46,871 bases of DNA from Flavobacteriaceae bacterium (GCA_026710085.1 JAPORT010000077.1:1-46871), one strand, 5' to 3'. Positions 1 to 8,620 are shown, counted from the first letter of the stretch. The notes: generated by a model not told the origin, from the letters alone. Translations and numbers: made by a program.

Positions 1-155
1 TAAAAAAAAGTCTCTTCGCAGAAACGATTTTTTTTGAAAGTTGCATTATTCAAAGAGGTCTTCTTTTTAGAATTATGATCATACAATAAAACTTGAAGAA
101 CGCCTGGATATTTAATTAGAATTCCATCCTCTTGAATATCAATTTGCTCAAACAT
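1..155 (-). pseudogene. 5' fragment of an unidentified gene, interrupted by an IS-end relic
   Basis: An ATG at 155-153 on the minus strand opens a frame that stays open to the window edge. It begins MFEQIDIQEDGILIKYPG and continues VLQVLLYDHNSKK. From about position 60 onward the codons coincide with a relic of the IS5-type end found elsewhere in this window, so the native protein probably ended or was disrupted there. A good Bacteroidota promoter lies about 40 bp upstream of the start, which supports a real gene rather than a chance frame. The N-terminus faintly recalls a group of restriction-modification DNA methyltransferases from memory, but this is weak and no catalytic motif is present. 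It may be a pseudogene or may read on intact beyond the window. Confidence 0.4.
28..60. repeat. Relic of an IS5-type element end
   Basis: Read on the minus strand this stretch contains CTTTGAATAATGCAA followed by a run of eight A. This closely matches the end of the MITE at 16130-16268 and of the IS at 39032-40271 (GAGACCTTTGAATAATGCAA in the MITE). The terminal GAGACC is altered, with a two-base difference. Only this end is in the window, so it is either a decayed end or the edge of an element extending leftward. Confidence 0.55.
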
Positions 156-195
156 CTCTTTAAAGAAACCTTATTGTATTCTGTTGTATTTCCAC

Positions 196-228
196 CAAAA
201 ATAGTTTCTCTCAAATTGAGTTGTCAAA
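196..228 (-). promoter_or_regulatory. Bacteroidota-type promoter for the left-edge gene
   Basis: On the minus strand a TTTG (228-225) is followed after 21 bases by TATTTTTG (203-196), matching the -33 TTTG and -7 TAnnTTTG consensus of the Bacteroidota primary sigma factor. The ATG at 155 lies about 40 bases downstream, a normal leader length. Confidence 0.55.
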
Positions 229-353
229 CAAGGTTAGGCCGATAATTAAAAAGATGCGATTGTTTTATCATACAAGAACAAAACCATTTATTCAAAATCT
301 TTAATTTGTGTAAAGAAAATGTAAATTTGTTAACATCGAAAATTTTAAACTAC

Positions 354-1013
354 ATGAGTAAAAGAGCAAAAATAATCAGCCTCGTAGTACTATGGGGATT
401 AGCAATTTTCTTTACAACAAGAATTTATAATTCCATTAATGATCCGATACGATTTAATAAAATCAAAAATAATCGATATGCTACTGTTATTGACCGATTG
501 AAAGATATTCGAATGGCACAAATTGCCCATAAAGATGTTAAAGGCCAATTTGCTAATAATTTCGATAGCCTAGTTTCTTTTGTCGATGATGGCATTTTCA
601 CCATAACACAACAACGAGATTCTTCATACTATGCCTACAATCCAATCTACCAAATCGATATGTTACAAGAAATTGTAATCATCGACACGCTCGGAACTGT
701 TTCTGTCAGAGATTCTCTTTTCGGTAATGACTTAAGATATCAAAGTTTAGCTGAAATTCCCATAGATGGCATTGATGAAAAATTTAAATTACAAGCCAAA
801 ATCATTGACAAAAACGGTTTCAAGGTTCCTGTTTTTGAAGTCAAAGTGCCAAAAAAAATAATTCTTCACGATCAAAATAAACGACTTTTAGCACAAGAAG
901 AAGAATTGGTTTCTGTTGACGGAGTCAATGGGCCTGATATCATTCTTGGTTCGCTTTCCGATGTGAGCACCAATGGAAACTGGCCCACTATTTTTGATAC
1001 TGAAAGAGAGTAG
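354..1013 (+). CDS. Conserved hypothetical single-pass membrane protein
   Basis: A protein of about 219 residues. One hydrophobic segment follows a short basic start (MSKRAKIISLVVLWGLAIFF), so it is an N-terminal membrane anchor or uncleaved signal with the rest facing the periplasm. A TTG at 306 would add 16 residues ahead of the hydrophobic segment; the ATG at 354 gives the more natural anchor and is chosen. No catalytic motif is visible. It lies five bases ahead of the DUF3822 gene and rsmD in the same direction, so the three are probably cotranscribed. A protein of this kind sits next to DUF3822-rsmD in other Bacteroidota as far as I recall, but its function is unknown to me. Confidence 0.75.
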   Translation: MSKRAKIISLVVLWGLAIFFTTRIYNSINDPIRFNKIKNNRYATVIDRLKDIRMAQIAHKDVKGQFANNFDSLVSFVDDGIFTITQQRDSSYYAYNPIYQIDMLQEIVIIDTLGTVSVRDSLFGNDLRYQSLAEIPIDGIDEKFKLQAKIIDKNGFKVPVFEVKVPKKIILHDQNKRLLAQEEELVSVDGVNGPDIILGSLSDVSTNGNWPTIFDTERE

Positions 1014-1018
1014 TTAAT

Positions 1019-1759
1019 TTGACTACAAAATCTCATAAGATATCCGTCCATTGTTTTTCGGATGGGTTTTCTGTTTATAATAAAAATGAAGTAATCATTT
1101 CATCAGAAAACGATTATTCAAAGCTCCCCTTATTCATTCAAGAACTTAACTCCAAACATCAGTCATCAGAATTAAATATTGTCGGTATGAATTTTGAATC
1201 CCCATCAGTATTTGTTCCAAAAGATTACTTTAAAAAAGAAGTTGCCGCATCCTATATCGAAAACTTTTGTGTACGCCCTAAAAGTTATTCTGTTTCACAT
1301 CAATTAGTCGATTCACAACCTTTGCTAGTGAATGTCTTTTATAGCAATAAATGGTTTAGTGAAATAAAAGAGAAAAATGGCCTTAAATTGACTTACAAAC
1401 ACTATTGGAGTTGTATTTTAAGCTATTTATTAGGGACCCAGCAAAAATTTAAAAAAAATCAAAAAATTGTCCTTTATTTCAATGAAAACTATTTTGATAT
1501 TTTCCATTTAGAAGAAAAGCAATTGAAAGGCGCAAACCGATTTGACTTCGAAAATGAAAATGAAATCATTTACTTTTTGCTTTGCTATTTAGAAGCTCAC
1601 AAACTTAAGGCATCCAATATTGACTTTATTCCTTTTGGAAAATTCGATTCATACATCCCCTATTACCAGAAACTTTCTGAATTCTTCAGATTAAAGTATT
1701 TCAACGATTTAAATCAATCCAAAGACAACTCCCATTATCCATGGAAATTATTCACTTAA
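1019..1759 (+). CDS. DUF3822 family protein
   Basis: A soluble protein of 246 residues with no signal peptide or membrane segment. Content, length and position directly upstream of rsmD fit the DUF3822 family, which is restricted to Bacteroidota and often sits beside rsmD. The family has been suggested to have an actin/hexokinase-like ATPase fold, and the alternating strands such as KISVHCFSDGFSVY at the N-terminus would fit, but I see no decisive nucleotide-binding motif. The start is TTG, five bases after the preceding stop; the next in-frame ATG would remove about 57 residues. It ends one base before the GTG of rsmD, indicating translational coupling. Function unknown. Confidence 0.75.
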   Translation: MTTKSHKISVHCFSDGFSVYNKNEVIISSENDYSKLPLFIQELNSKHQSSELNIVGMNFESPSVFVPKDYFKKEVAASYIENFCVRPKSYSVSHQLVDSQPLLVNVFYSNKWFSEIKEKNGLKLTYKHYWSCILSYLLGTQQKFKKNQKIVLYFNENYFDIFHLEEKQLKGANRFDFENENEIIYFLLCYLEAHKLKASNIDFIPFGKFDSYIPYYQKLSEFFRLKYFNDLNQSKDNSHYPWKLFT

Positions 1760-1760
1760 A

Positions 1761-2312
1761 GTGATTCGAATTATCTCGGGAGTGCACAAAGGAAGAAAAA
1801 TTAAAGCACCTCCAAAAGTCGGTAACATACCAACCTCCGATCGATTAAAAGAAGCTCTTTTCAATATTCTTGGAGTTCAATACTCTTTTCATTGTATTTC
1901 AGTTTTGGATCTTTTTGCTGGTACTGGGAACATCAGCTATGAATTTGCTTCTAGAGGAACTCAAGAAATCACATCCATTGATCAACATATTTTGGCTACA
2001 AAATTTATTGACCAAACAGCCCACTTATTGAACTTGCCAATTCAAGTAATTAATATGAACTGCTTTGATTACATTGAAATAAGTTCGAAAAAATTCGACA
2101 TTATATTTACCGATCCACCATATGATTATCCAGTCAAATCATACCACCAATTGATTACTCGAATTCAAAGAAAAAATCTATTAAATCCCTTGGGTAGCTT
2201 AATCGTAGAACATTATAAAAAAACCGATTTTTCACATTTTGAATGGTTTGCTGAATGCAGAAAATATGGGAATTCTCACCTTAGTTTCTTTAAAAAAGAG
2301 GCAGACCGATAA
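1761..2312 (+). CDS. rsmD: 16S rRNA (guanine(966)-N(2))-methyltransferase RsmD
   Basis: A class I SAM-dependent methyltransferase that modifies G966 of 16S rRNA during small-subunit assembly. At 183 residues it has the usual family length. The N-terminus MIRIISGVHKGRKIKAPP is the family hallmark, followed by RPT-like PTSDRLKEALFNIL, the SAM-binding loop DLFAGTGNISYEF near residue 50, and the catalytic DPPYDYP motif near residue 118. The start is GTG, directly after the DUF3822 stop. The last five codons overlap the 3' end of the RNase P RNA gene, encoded on the opposite strand. Confidence 0.93.
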   Translation: MIRIISGVHKGRKIKAPPKVGNIPTSDRLKEALFNILGVQYSFHCISVLDLFAGTGNISYEFASRGTQEITSIDQHILATKFIDQTAHLLNLPIQVINMNCFDYIEISSKKFDIIFTDPPYDYPVKSYHQLITRIQRKNLLNPLGSLIVEHYKKTDFSHFEWFAECRKYGNSHLSFFKKEADR

Positions 2313-2588
2313 GCCGGATTCTGTTAAAATCTACCATTTATCTAGGAACGTCATTACTAACGAACTCAAGCCATCGACCCTCTCACATCGGACGAGAAAC
2401 CCTCAAACGTGAGTTTACTTGATGTTGCACCGCATAGAGTTTACCTGATTTCACTACAACCAAATTGTACATTCTTTCTGTTGCACTAGTCCTCCTTGGA
2501 TTCTCCAAGTGACGGGTGTTACCCGCTATGCCTCCCTGTGGTGTCCGGACTTTCCTCTCAAAAAATGAGCGGTAGACTAGTCTGCCAT
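2298..2588 (-). ncRNA. rnpB: RNase P RNA, bacterial class A
   Basis: Read on the minus strand the region carries the RNase P RNA signature: GAGGAAAGTCCGGAC near the 5' side, then CACAGGGAGGCATAGCGGGT, and AGGGTCGATGGCTTGAG and CCGGCTTATC near the 3' side. GGCAGAC at 2586-2580 pairs with GTCTGCC at 2306-2300 to close helix P1. The RNA is the catalytic subunit of the ribozyme that removes tRNA 5' leaders. Its 3' end overlaps the last codons of the convergent rsmD. A short open frame on this strand (2613-2383) is a by-product of the RNA sequence. Ends are set from P1 and are good to within a few bases. Confidence 0.95.
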
Positions 2589-2591
2589 TTG

Positions 2592-2599
2592 CTAAATTA
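2592..2599 (-). promoter_or_regulatory. -7 box of rnpB
   Basis: TAATTTAG on the minus strand (2599-2592) lies four to five bases ahead of the expected 5' end of the RNase P RNA, as expected for a Bacteroidota -7 element (TAnnTTTG) driving an RNA with no leader. No clear -33 TTTG is visible at the normal distance. Confidence 0.45.
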
Positions 2600-2680
2600 C
2601 AACAACTAATCATGTTTATTGTTAGATTTTTTAAGCCATTTAAAAGATGAAATCAAAATCAACTTTCTAAATTTGTTTTG

Positions 2681-4495
2681 ATGGAAAAGTTTGTCGTCTC
2701 AGCTTTAAAGTACCGACCTAAAAAGTTTGAAGATGTTGTAGGGCAAGAATTTGTCACGCGAACGCTGCAAAATGCTCTTGATACCAATCAAATTCCAAAA
2801 GCACTGCTGTTTTGTGGCCCTAGAGGAGTCGGAAAAACAAGTTGTGCCAGAATTTTGGCTAAAGCAATCAACAATAGCTCGGATCAATCAAATGATGAGT
2901 TTTCTTTCAATATTTTTGAACTGGATGCTGCATCAAATAATTCTGTTGAAGATATTCGAAGACTCAATGAGCAGGTAAGAATTCCACCGCAAATAGGGAC
3001 ACATAAAATATACATCATTGATGAGGCTCACATGCTGAGCACCCAAGCGTTCAATGCCTTTTTAAAAACACTTGAAGAACCGCCCGAAAATGTGATCTTT
3101 ATCTTAGCCACCACTGAAAAAAACAAAATCATTCCGACCATCCTCTCTCGATGTCAAGTCTATGATTTCAAACGAATTTCAGTTAAGAGTATGGTCGTTT
3201 TTCTTACTAAAATCGTTCAAGAAAAGCAGCTGAAGTTCCAAGAAGATGCCTTGTATTTAATCGCACAGAAAGCTGATGGAGCAATGCGCGATGCACTATC
3301 GATATTAGATCGGATGATCAGTTTTACTCAAGGTCAGTTAACGACGAAACTAGTTTCAGAAAATCTCAATGTTTTAGACACTGAAAGCTACTTAGATATC
3401 ATTTGTAAAATACAAGATCATAATCTGTCTGGCTTGATCCTTCAATACAACCAATTGTTTTTCAGTGGCTTGGATAATCATGAATTTTTACTAGGGCTTA
3501 GCCAACAATTTCGGAATTTATTAATGATTAAAAATGCTAAAACAGCAGAATTACTCGATTTTGGCAAAAATATCTTAGATCTCTACCAACAACAAACCCA
3601 AAACATGAAAGTCAACTGGTTGATTGATTGTTTGGAAATCGTTCACCAATACGAATTAAAATTCAAAGAAAGTCACAACAAACAAATCCATATCGAATTA
3701 TGTCTGTTACAATTAGCTTCTTTGCACTATAAACCAAAAAAAAGTTCCCATCTAATTCCAATTGAAAAAATTCGCCAGCAAGAACAACCGATTCACAAAG
3801 AAAACATCCAAAAATCAGATTCCGATAAATCATCACATCAAATAACCCAATCCCAAACGGAGATCACCCATCAAGAAACAGATCTTCAGGATACAGAAAA
3901 GAGGTTTATCGATATCAAAACCAAAAATGAAAACACAACCACCGAGAGGACCTCTGAACATCAATCAAATCAAAACTCAGAACAAAACAACCAAGAAAAT
4001 AAGTTTATTGAAGAAAAAAAGAATCCATCCACTTCTGTAGTTCAAGATATAAAGAATCCAATCACTGAAAATACGACCACACCTATAAAGTCTGCTTTTG
4101 ATGCCTTATCTCAGCCAGAATATACAGGCAAAGCCAAAGCTCTTTCCATCGAAAACATCAATCTGTTTTTTAATGATTTAAAATCAAAAGCAATTTCAAA
4201 AGATGAGGAATTTAGTTTGCAGTATTTATCGTCTGGCACCTATCAAATGGGAAAAAACAATCAAATTATCTTTAAAGCAAAATCAAATTTCATTCTAAGC
4301 AAATTCCATTCTTTACAAAGCCCATTAATTGCTGCGTTAAGTAATTATTTCAAAATAGATGACATCCATATTGCTTCAAGCGTTGATGAGCAACAACAAG
4401 AGGAAAAAAAAAAGTCTAAAGACGAAATAATTCAAGAATATTTTAAAAAAAACCCAAACTTTAAATTACTCTATGACGAACTACAGCTGGAATGA
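2681..4495 (+). CDS. dnaX: DNA polymerase III subunit gamma/tau
   Basis: The clamp-loader ATPase of the replicative polymerase. Numbered from the ATG at 2681 (a TTG directly before it is less likely), it has Walker A GPRGVGKT at 46-53, Walker B DEAHMLS with AFNAFLKTLEEPP, and the arginine-finger SRC motif in ILSRCQ. The four-cysteine zinc module normally between Walker A and the ELDAASNNSVEDIR segment is absent and replaced by a short acidic stretch. A long Gln/Asn/Glu/Ser-rich linker spans roughly residues 360-480, followed by a compact C-terminal domain of about 120 residues in place of the longer tau tail. The 3' end overlaps ppx, convergent, by 15 bases. A run of ten A near 4404-4413 could promote slippage, but nothing else suggests programmed frameshifting. 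Confidence 0.95.
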   Translation: MEKFVVSALKYRPKKFEDVVGQEFVTRTLQNALDTNQIPKALLFCGPRGVGKTSCARILAKAINNSSDQSNDEFSFNIFELDAASNNSVEDIRRLNEQVRIPPQIGTHKIYIIDEAHMLSTQAFNAFLKTLEEPPENVIFILATTEKNKIIPTILSRCQVYDFKRISVKSMVVFLTKIVQEKQLKFQEDALYLIAQKADGAMRDALSILDRMISFTQGQLTTKLVSENLNVLDTESYLDIICKIQDHNLSGLILQYNQLFFSGLDNHEFLLGLSQQFRNLLMIKNAKTAELLDFGKNILDLYQQQTQNMKVNWLIDCLEIVHQYELKFKESHNKQIHIELCLLQLASLHYKPKKSSHLIPIEKIRQQEQPIHKENIQKSDSDKSSHQITQSQTEITHQETDLQDTEKRFIDIKTKNENTTTERTSEHQSNQNSEQNNQENKFIEEKKNPSTSVVQDIKNPITENTTTPIKSAFDALSQPEYTGKAKALSIENINLFFNDLKSKAISKDEEFSLQYLSSGTYQMGKNNQIIFKAKSNFILSKFHSLQSPLIAALSNYFKIDDIHIASSVDEQQQEEKKKSKDEIIQEYFKKNPNFKLLYDELQLE

Positions 4496-5383
4496 ATTGG
4501 TGCTTTCGCTTAAAATCAATTCTTTAATCATCCCATCGGATAAACCAGTTTTTGGCACATAAATTGCTTTTGCTTTGGACCATTTCAAAACATTCATGTA
4601 AATCTGCATTGCTGGAATAATGACATCGGATCGATCGGGATTTAATCGATATTGAATGATGCGTTGAGCATAACTTAAGGCATTTAATTCCTGATAAAAC
4701 GAGTAGAGTTTGAGATAAGAAATTGGCTTCGATTCAGGCAGGTTGGCAAGTTTATGAAGTTTATTGATGTTTCCTCCAGTTCCCAATATATCTAGTTTTT
4801 TATATTTCCTAGTGTGGGTTATGATCCATGTTTTCATTTTATCCCATAAGTCTTTTTCCACCAAATGATTGATCAATCGAACAGTACCTACTTTAAAGGA
4901 TTTGGAATCTGATATCATTCCATTTTTATACACTGAGATTTCTGTGCTTCCCCCACCAACATCAACATATAAATAAATTTTTTCTGGATTGATGAAGTTA
5001 GAAAAAGAAGTTCTAGAAATCACTTCAGCTTCTTTTTTACCTGAAATGATTTGAATTTGAATTCCAGTTTCATTCAATACTTGCTCTATCGTATCATTTC
5101 GATTACTAACCGATCTCAATGCTGAAGTAGCATAGGCTGCAAATTTTTTTACTTCATGCACTTGCATTAACAAATCAAAAGCTTTCATGGCTTTGACAAG
5201 TCGTCGAATATTATATGGAGAGATTTTATTTAATACAAAGGCATCCTCGCCCAATCGAATCGGGACTCGGACTAATGCATTTTTTTGATATGTGGCATAT
5301 CCATTTTGATGAATCACATTAGCAATTAAAATTCGAACAGCATTAGAACCAATATCAATCGCTGCAAACTTTTCAATTTTCAC
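4481..5383 (-). CDS. ppx: Ppx/GppA-family exopolyphosphatase
   Basis: Predicted to hydrolyse terminal phosphate from polyphosphate, or the pentaphosphate of pppGpp, in the cytoplasm. The 300-residue length fits the short Ppx/GppA form with only the two actin-like ATPase domains and no C-terminal HD domain. Visible motifs are AAIDIGSNAVRIL (phosphate 1), the DVGGGSTEISV loop near residue 145, and LGTGGNINKL (adenosine-like loop). The start overlaps the end of ppk1 by 11 bases, so synthesis and degradation of polyphosphate are translationally coupled. The 3' end overlaps dnaX on the opposite strand. Confidence 0.9.
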   Translation of the reverse strand: MKIEKFAAIDIGSNAVRILIANVIHQNGYATYQKNALVRVPIRLGEDAFVLNKISPYNIRRLVKAMKAFDLLMQVHEVKKFAAYATSALRSVSNRNDTIEQVLNETGIQIQIISGKKEAEVISRTSFSNFINPEKIYLYVDVGGGSTEISVYKNGMISDSKSFKVGTVRLINHLVEKDLWDKMKTWIITHTRKYKKLDILGTGGNINKLHKLANLPESKPISYLKLYSFYQELNALSYAQRIIQYRLNPDRSDVIIPAMQIYMNVLKWSKAKAIYVPKTGLSDGMIKELILSESTNSFQL

Positions 5384-7454
5384 CAGCCAAAGATTCGGTT
5401 TTTTGTTTTAAATATTTATAGACTTCAAGTTGTGAACCTGCTTGATTGTCTCCTTTTGAAATCCTCAACCTATTTTGTGGTTCTTGATTGACTAATCGAG
5501 CTTTCCGTTGATCGTTCCAATAAATTTCAAATGTGTCCATGATTTGATGTTTTAATTCTTGATTGTAAATTGGAACCGTGACTTCTACTCTACTATGAAG
5601 ATTTCTTGTCATTAAATCTGCTGAAGAAATAAACACTTTTGGATCACCTCCATTCATGAAAATATAGACCCTTGAATGCTCCAAAAATCGATCAACTATG
5701 CTGATAATTTCTATGCTTTTATTTTGAGGTTGCATCTTTGGTACCATACAACAAATCCCCCTGACAATTAGGTTCACCTTTACATTATTTTGACTTGCTT
5801 TGTTCAACTGTTTGATAATGGATCGGTTCGATAAACTATTGATTTTTATTTTTATTCCTGAAGGCAGCCCTTTTTGATGATTTTTAATCTCTTGTTTGAT
5901 TAATTGTTTCAATGTATTGAACGTTTGGCTAGGGGAAACAATGATGTGTTTGTATTTAAACTTCAAGTAAGGGGTTTTAAGAAAATCAAAAACTTTAGAA
6001 ACGTCTTTAAGTATTTCTTGATTTGCCGTTAGTAACGTATAATCTGTATAAACTCGAGACGTGCTTTCATTGAAGTTTCCTGTAGAAATAAAACCATAAT
6101 GGTTCATTTTATTTTTTTCGATACGCTCGATAAGACATATTTTGGCATGGACTTTCAATCCAGTAATTCCAAATATGAGTTCCACTCCTGAATCTTCAAG
6201 AGCATGAGCATGAATGAGGTTATTACTCTCATCAAATCTTGCTTGTAATTCAATTTGAGCCAATACTCTTTTACCATTTCGAGCCGCATTGATGAGTGCG
6301 CGTACCACATTAGAAATTTTAGATAATCGATAAATGGTTATTTTAATAGTTTTTACGGCAGGGTCTAATGCAGCCTCTTGCAATAGTTTGACAACATAAT
6401 TAAAATTCTGAAAAGGAGTATAAACTAAATAGTCTCTTTTTTTTATTGCTGAAATCAAGCTATTCTCGAGTGATACCTTTGGTAAATTCAAAGGCTCAAG
6501 AACTTTATACTGTAGATCTTTTCGACCCAAAGAAGGAAAATTGAGATAATCACTTCGATTATGATATCGCCCTCCAGGAATATGACTGTCATATTTATTG
6601 ACCCCTAACTTTTGTTTGATTACGTCCAAGGTGTCCTTTGAAATATTCTGATCATAAACCAAACGAACGGGTTCTGCCAAAATTCTTTCTTCAACACCTG
6701 ATTTAATCTTTTCGGCATAGCTCTTTGAAAAATCTTCTTCAAGGTCGATGATCGCGTCTCTAGTGACTTTGATCATATGTGCTTCAACATCAATGCAGTT
6801 AAATGGATGAAAAAGAAACTTTAAATTCAATCTGATGACATCATCAATTAAAATAACGCTCTTTTGGTCACTCCCTCTTTCTTTTGGTAATACAACAAAC
6901 CGATCAATTTCTTGAGGTATTTCAATCAGTGCGTATTGCGACTGAGTCTTGTTGGAGTGTTCTGTTTGGGTTACTATTTTAACGGCCAAAAGAATATTGC
7001 TATTGGTCGGATTTTCAGGAGTAGATTCTGTTAGAAAAAGAATCGAAAGCAAATTGTTGACTTTTTTTAAAAAATAATTTTTAAGAAACTTTTGCTGTTT
7101 CGGCGAGACACTTGTTTCATCGATGAAATGTATGTTTTGTAAGGCTAACTCATTTTGAATTTTTTCTAATGCTTTGGTACTTTTTTGTTGAAGCAGGATG
7201 ACCTTTTGAGTAATCATTGACAACAAATCAGATATCAAAATTCCATTGAATAATCGATGATCTGATTTATCCGAAAGAGAAATATGTTTTAAGGTTGCAT
7301 AACGTACCTGAAAAAATTCATCAAGATTATTCGAAAAAATCCCTACAAATCTCAAGCGTTCCAATAATGGGACAGATGGATCTTCAGCTTCTTGCAAAAC
7401 TCGAGCATTGAAATCCAACCAACTTAAATCTCGATAAATATAATTTTTGCTCAT
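5373..7454 (-). CDS. ppk1: Polyphosphate kinase 1
   Basis: Makes inorganic polyphosphate reversibly from ATP through a phosphohistidine intermediate. The protein has 693 residues from the ATG at 7454 (MSKNYIYRDLSWLDFNARVL, the family N-terminus); a longer frame upstream would overlap sixA and is rejected. The domain order is the N-terminal PP-kinase helical domain (SNNLDEFFQVRYATL), the middle domain, then two phospholipase-D-like domains. HAKICLIER holds the autophosphorylated histidine (H435 in E. coli numbering), and LEHSRVYIF holds the second catalytic histidine. The start overlaps the stop of sixA in an ATGA arrangement, and the end overlaps ppx. Confidence 0.96.
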   Translation of the reverse strand: MSKNYIYRDLSWLDFNARVLQEAEDPSVPLLERLRFVGIFSNNLDEFFQVRYATLKHISLSDKSDHRLFNGILISDLLSMITQKVILLQQKSTKALEKIQNELALQNIHFIDETSVSPKQQKFLKNYFLKKVNNLLSILFLTESTPENPTNSNILLAVKIVTQTEHSNKTQSQYALIEIPQEIDRFVVLPKERGSDQKSVILIDDVIRLNLKFLFHPFNCIDVEAHMIKVTRDAIIDLEEDFSKSYAEKIKSGVEERILAEPVRLVYDQNISKDTLDVIKQKLGVNKYDSHIPGGRYHNRSDYLNFPSLGRKDLQYKVLEPLNLPKVSLENSLISAIKKRDYLVYTPFQNFNYVVKLLQEAALDPAVKTIKITIYRLSKISNVVRALINAARNGKRVLAQIELQARFDESNNLIHAHALEDSGVELIFGITGLKVHAKICLIERIEKNKMNHYGFISTGNFNESTSRVYTDYTLLTANQEILKDVSKVFDFLKTPYLKFKYKHIIVSPSQTFNTLKQLIKQEIKNHQKGLPSGIKIKINSLSNRSIIKQLNKASQNNVKVNLIVRGICCMVPKMQPQNKSIEIISIVDRFLEHSRVYIFMNGGDPKVFISSADLMTRNLHSRVEVTVPIYNQELKHQIMDTFEIYWNDQRKARLVNQEPQNRLRISKGDNQAGSQLEVYKYLKQKTESLAGEN

Positions 7455-7945
7455 CTTTCCAACTCTCCTGGTAAACACAAAACGGTCTCGCCACCATGAA
7501 TTTGATGCCACCTATTCTGTGGAAAGGAAACCACTCCAAAACTCGCCGTGGGCAAACAATCAATCGTTCTATTTCCCAATTGATCAATACATGATTCAAA
7601 TGCTGGATTATGGCCGACTAAAACAACTGTATTGTAATGATTTTCTATTTGACGAATAAAATCTAAAAGAGGAGTCTCCGAAAAAGTGTATAAATCTTCT
7701 TTGACTTCTAAAATTTCAGGGTTCCATTTCAAACCTTTGACTAATAATTCTGCTGTTTGGAATGCTCTTTGAGCTGGTGAACTGAATACTTTATCAGCAC
7801 CTTTGAAATAATCTTGATAATGCTCTATCAGTAATTTCATTCTATTGATTCCCTTTTTTTTGATGGGGCGATCTCGATCACTCACCGGACCTTGTGGAAA
7901 GTCCCATTGAGATTTAGCATGTCTTAGAAATATTATTTTTTTCAT
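7451..7945 (-). CDS. sixA: Phosphohistidine phosphatase SixA-like
   Basis: A histidine-phosphatase-superfamily protein of 164 residues. The RHG-type motif LRHAKSQW is at the N-terminus from the chosen ATG at 7945, the second catalytic histidine is in VVLVGHNPAFE, and SSPAQRAFQTAE supplies the third conserved region. SixA enzymes remove phosphate from phosphohistidine on proteins. The four-base overlap with ppk1, whose mechanism uses a phosphohistidine, is suggestive but does not prove Ppk1 is the substrate. The start at 7945 is preferred over a 12-residue extension that would run into pdxH. Confidence 0.88.
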   Translation of the reverse strand: MKKIIFLRHAKSQWDFPQGPVSDRDRPIKKKGINRMKLLIEHYQDYFKGADKVFSSPAQRAFQTAELLVKGLKWNPEILEVKEDLYTFSETPLLDFIRQIENHYNTVVLVGHNPAFESCIDQLGNRTIDCLPTASFGVVSFPQNRWHQIHGGETVLCLPGELER

Positions 7946-7953
7946 GATGATGT

Positions 7954-8598
7954 CTAAGGAGCTAATCGCTCTATCTTCCAATTTCCTGATTTATTGGAAT
8001 ATCTGAGCCGGTCATGTAACCTATTTTTTTGTCCTTGCCAAAATTCATATTCCACGGGATTTACTTGATAGCCACCCCAACTTGTGGGTTTTGAAATGGA
8101 TTGATGGGTAAATTGTTTTTTTAGTTGTTCAAAACCTTTTTCTAAAAAAGAACGACTCGGTATGATCGAACTTTGATGAGATAACAAGGCTGCCATTTGA
8201 CTTCCTTTGGGTCTTGATTCAAAATATTGTTGGGATGTGGCATCATCTATTTTTTTTGCTTTTCCTTTGATTAAGACCTGTTGGTGTCGATGGGGCCAGT
8301 AAAAGCCTAAACCAACATGTGGATTTTTTAATATCGATTGCGCTTTATCACTTTGATAATTGGTGTAAAAACCAAACCCTTGTGGTCCGTAAAATTTTAA
8401 TAAAACAATACGATTTCTCGGATATCCGTCTAATCCAATCGTTGATAATATCATCGCATTCGGCTCTTTTATTTTTTTATCGGCACAAATTCGTTCAAAC
8501 CATTTGGAAAATTCAACTATTGGATTCTCAGAAATATGTTTTTTCAAAAGTGGTGGGCTCTGATATTGAGTTCTCATTTGACTGATGTCTTTTTTCAT
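7954..8598 (-). CDS. pdxH: Pyridoxine/pyridoxamine 5'-phosphate oxidase
   Basis: An FMN-dependent oxidase giving pyridoxal 5'-phosphate, the last step of PLP synthesis and salvage. About 214 residues from the ATG at 8598 (MKKDISQMRTQY, the usual beginning); two upstream ATGs at 8631 and 8619 are possible but add residues not typical of the family. Motifs include NAMILSTIGLDGYPRNRIV and FYTNYQSDKAQ for FMN binding, ESRPKGSQMAALLSHQS in the middle, and the C-terminal RLHDRLRY and WKIERLAP of the dimerisation region. It lies in the pyrR-ppx run, eight bases upstream of sixA. Confidence 0.94.
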   Translation of the reverse strand: MKKDISQMRTQYQSPPLLKKHISENPIVEFSKWFERICADKKIKEPNAMILSTIGLDGYPRNRIVLLKFYGPQGFGFYTNYQSDKAQSILKNPHVGLGFYWPHRHQQVLIKGKAKKIDDATSQQYFESRPKGSQMAALLSHQSSIIPSRSFLEKGFEQLKKQFTHQSISKPTSWGGYQVNPVEYEFWQGQKNRLHDRLRYSNKSGNWKIERLAP

Positions 8599-8620
8599 TT
8601 TTTCCGTTTCATAGATCATT

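Noticed and set aside
2383-2613. A 76-codon minus-strand open frame
   Set aside because: It lies within the RNase P RNA gene and its residues simply translate conserved RNA motifs.
4403-4413. Programmed frameshift in dnaX at the run of A
   Set aside because: It lies near the C-terminus and no following stem-loop or early stop in the shifted frame was evident that would give a gamma-sized product.
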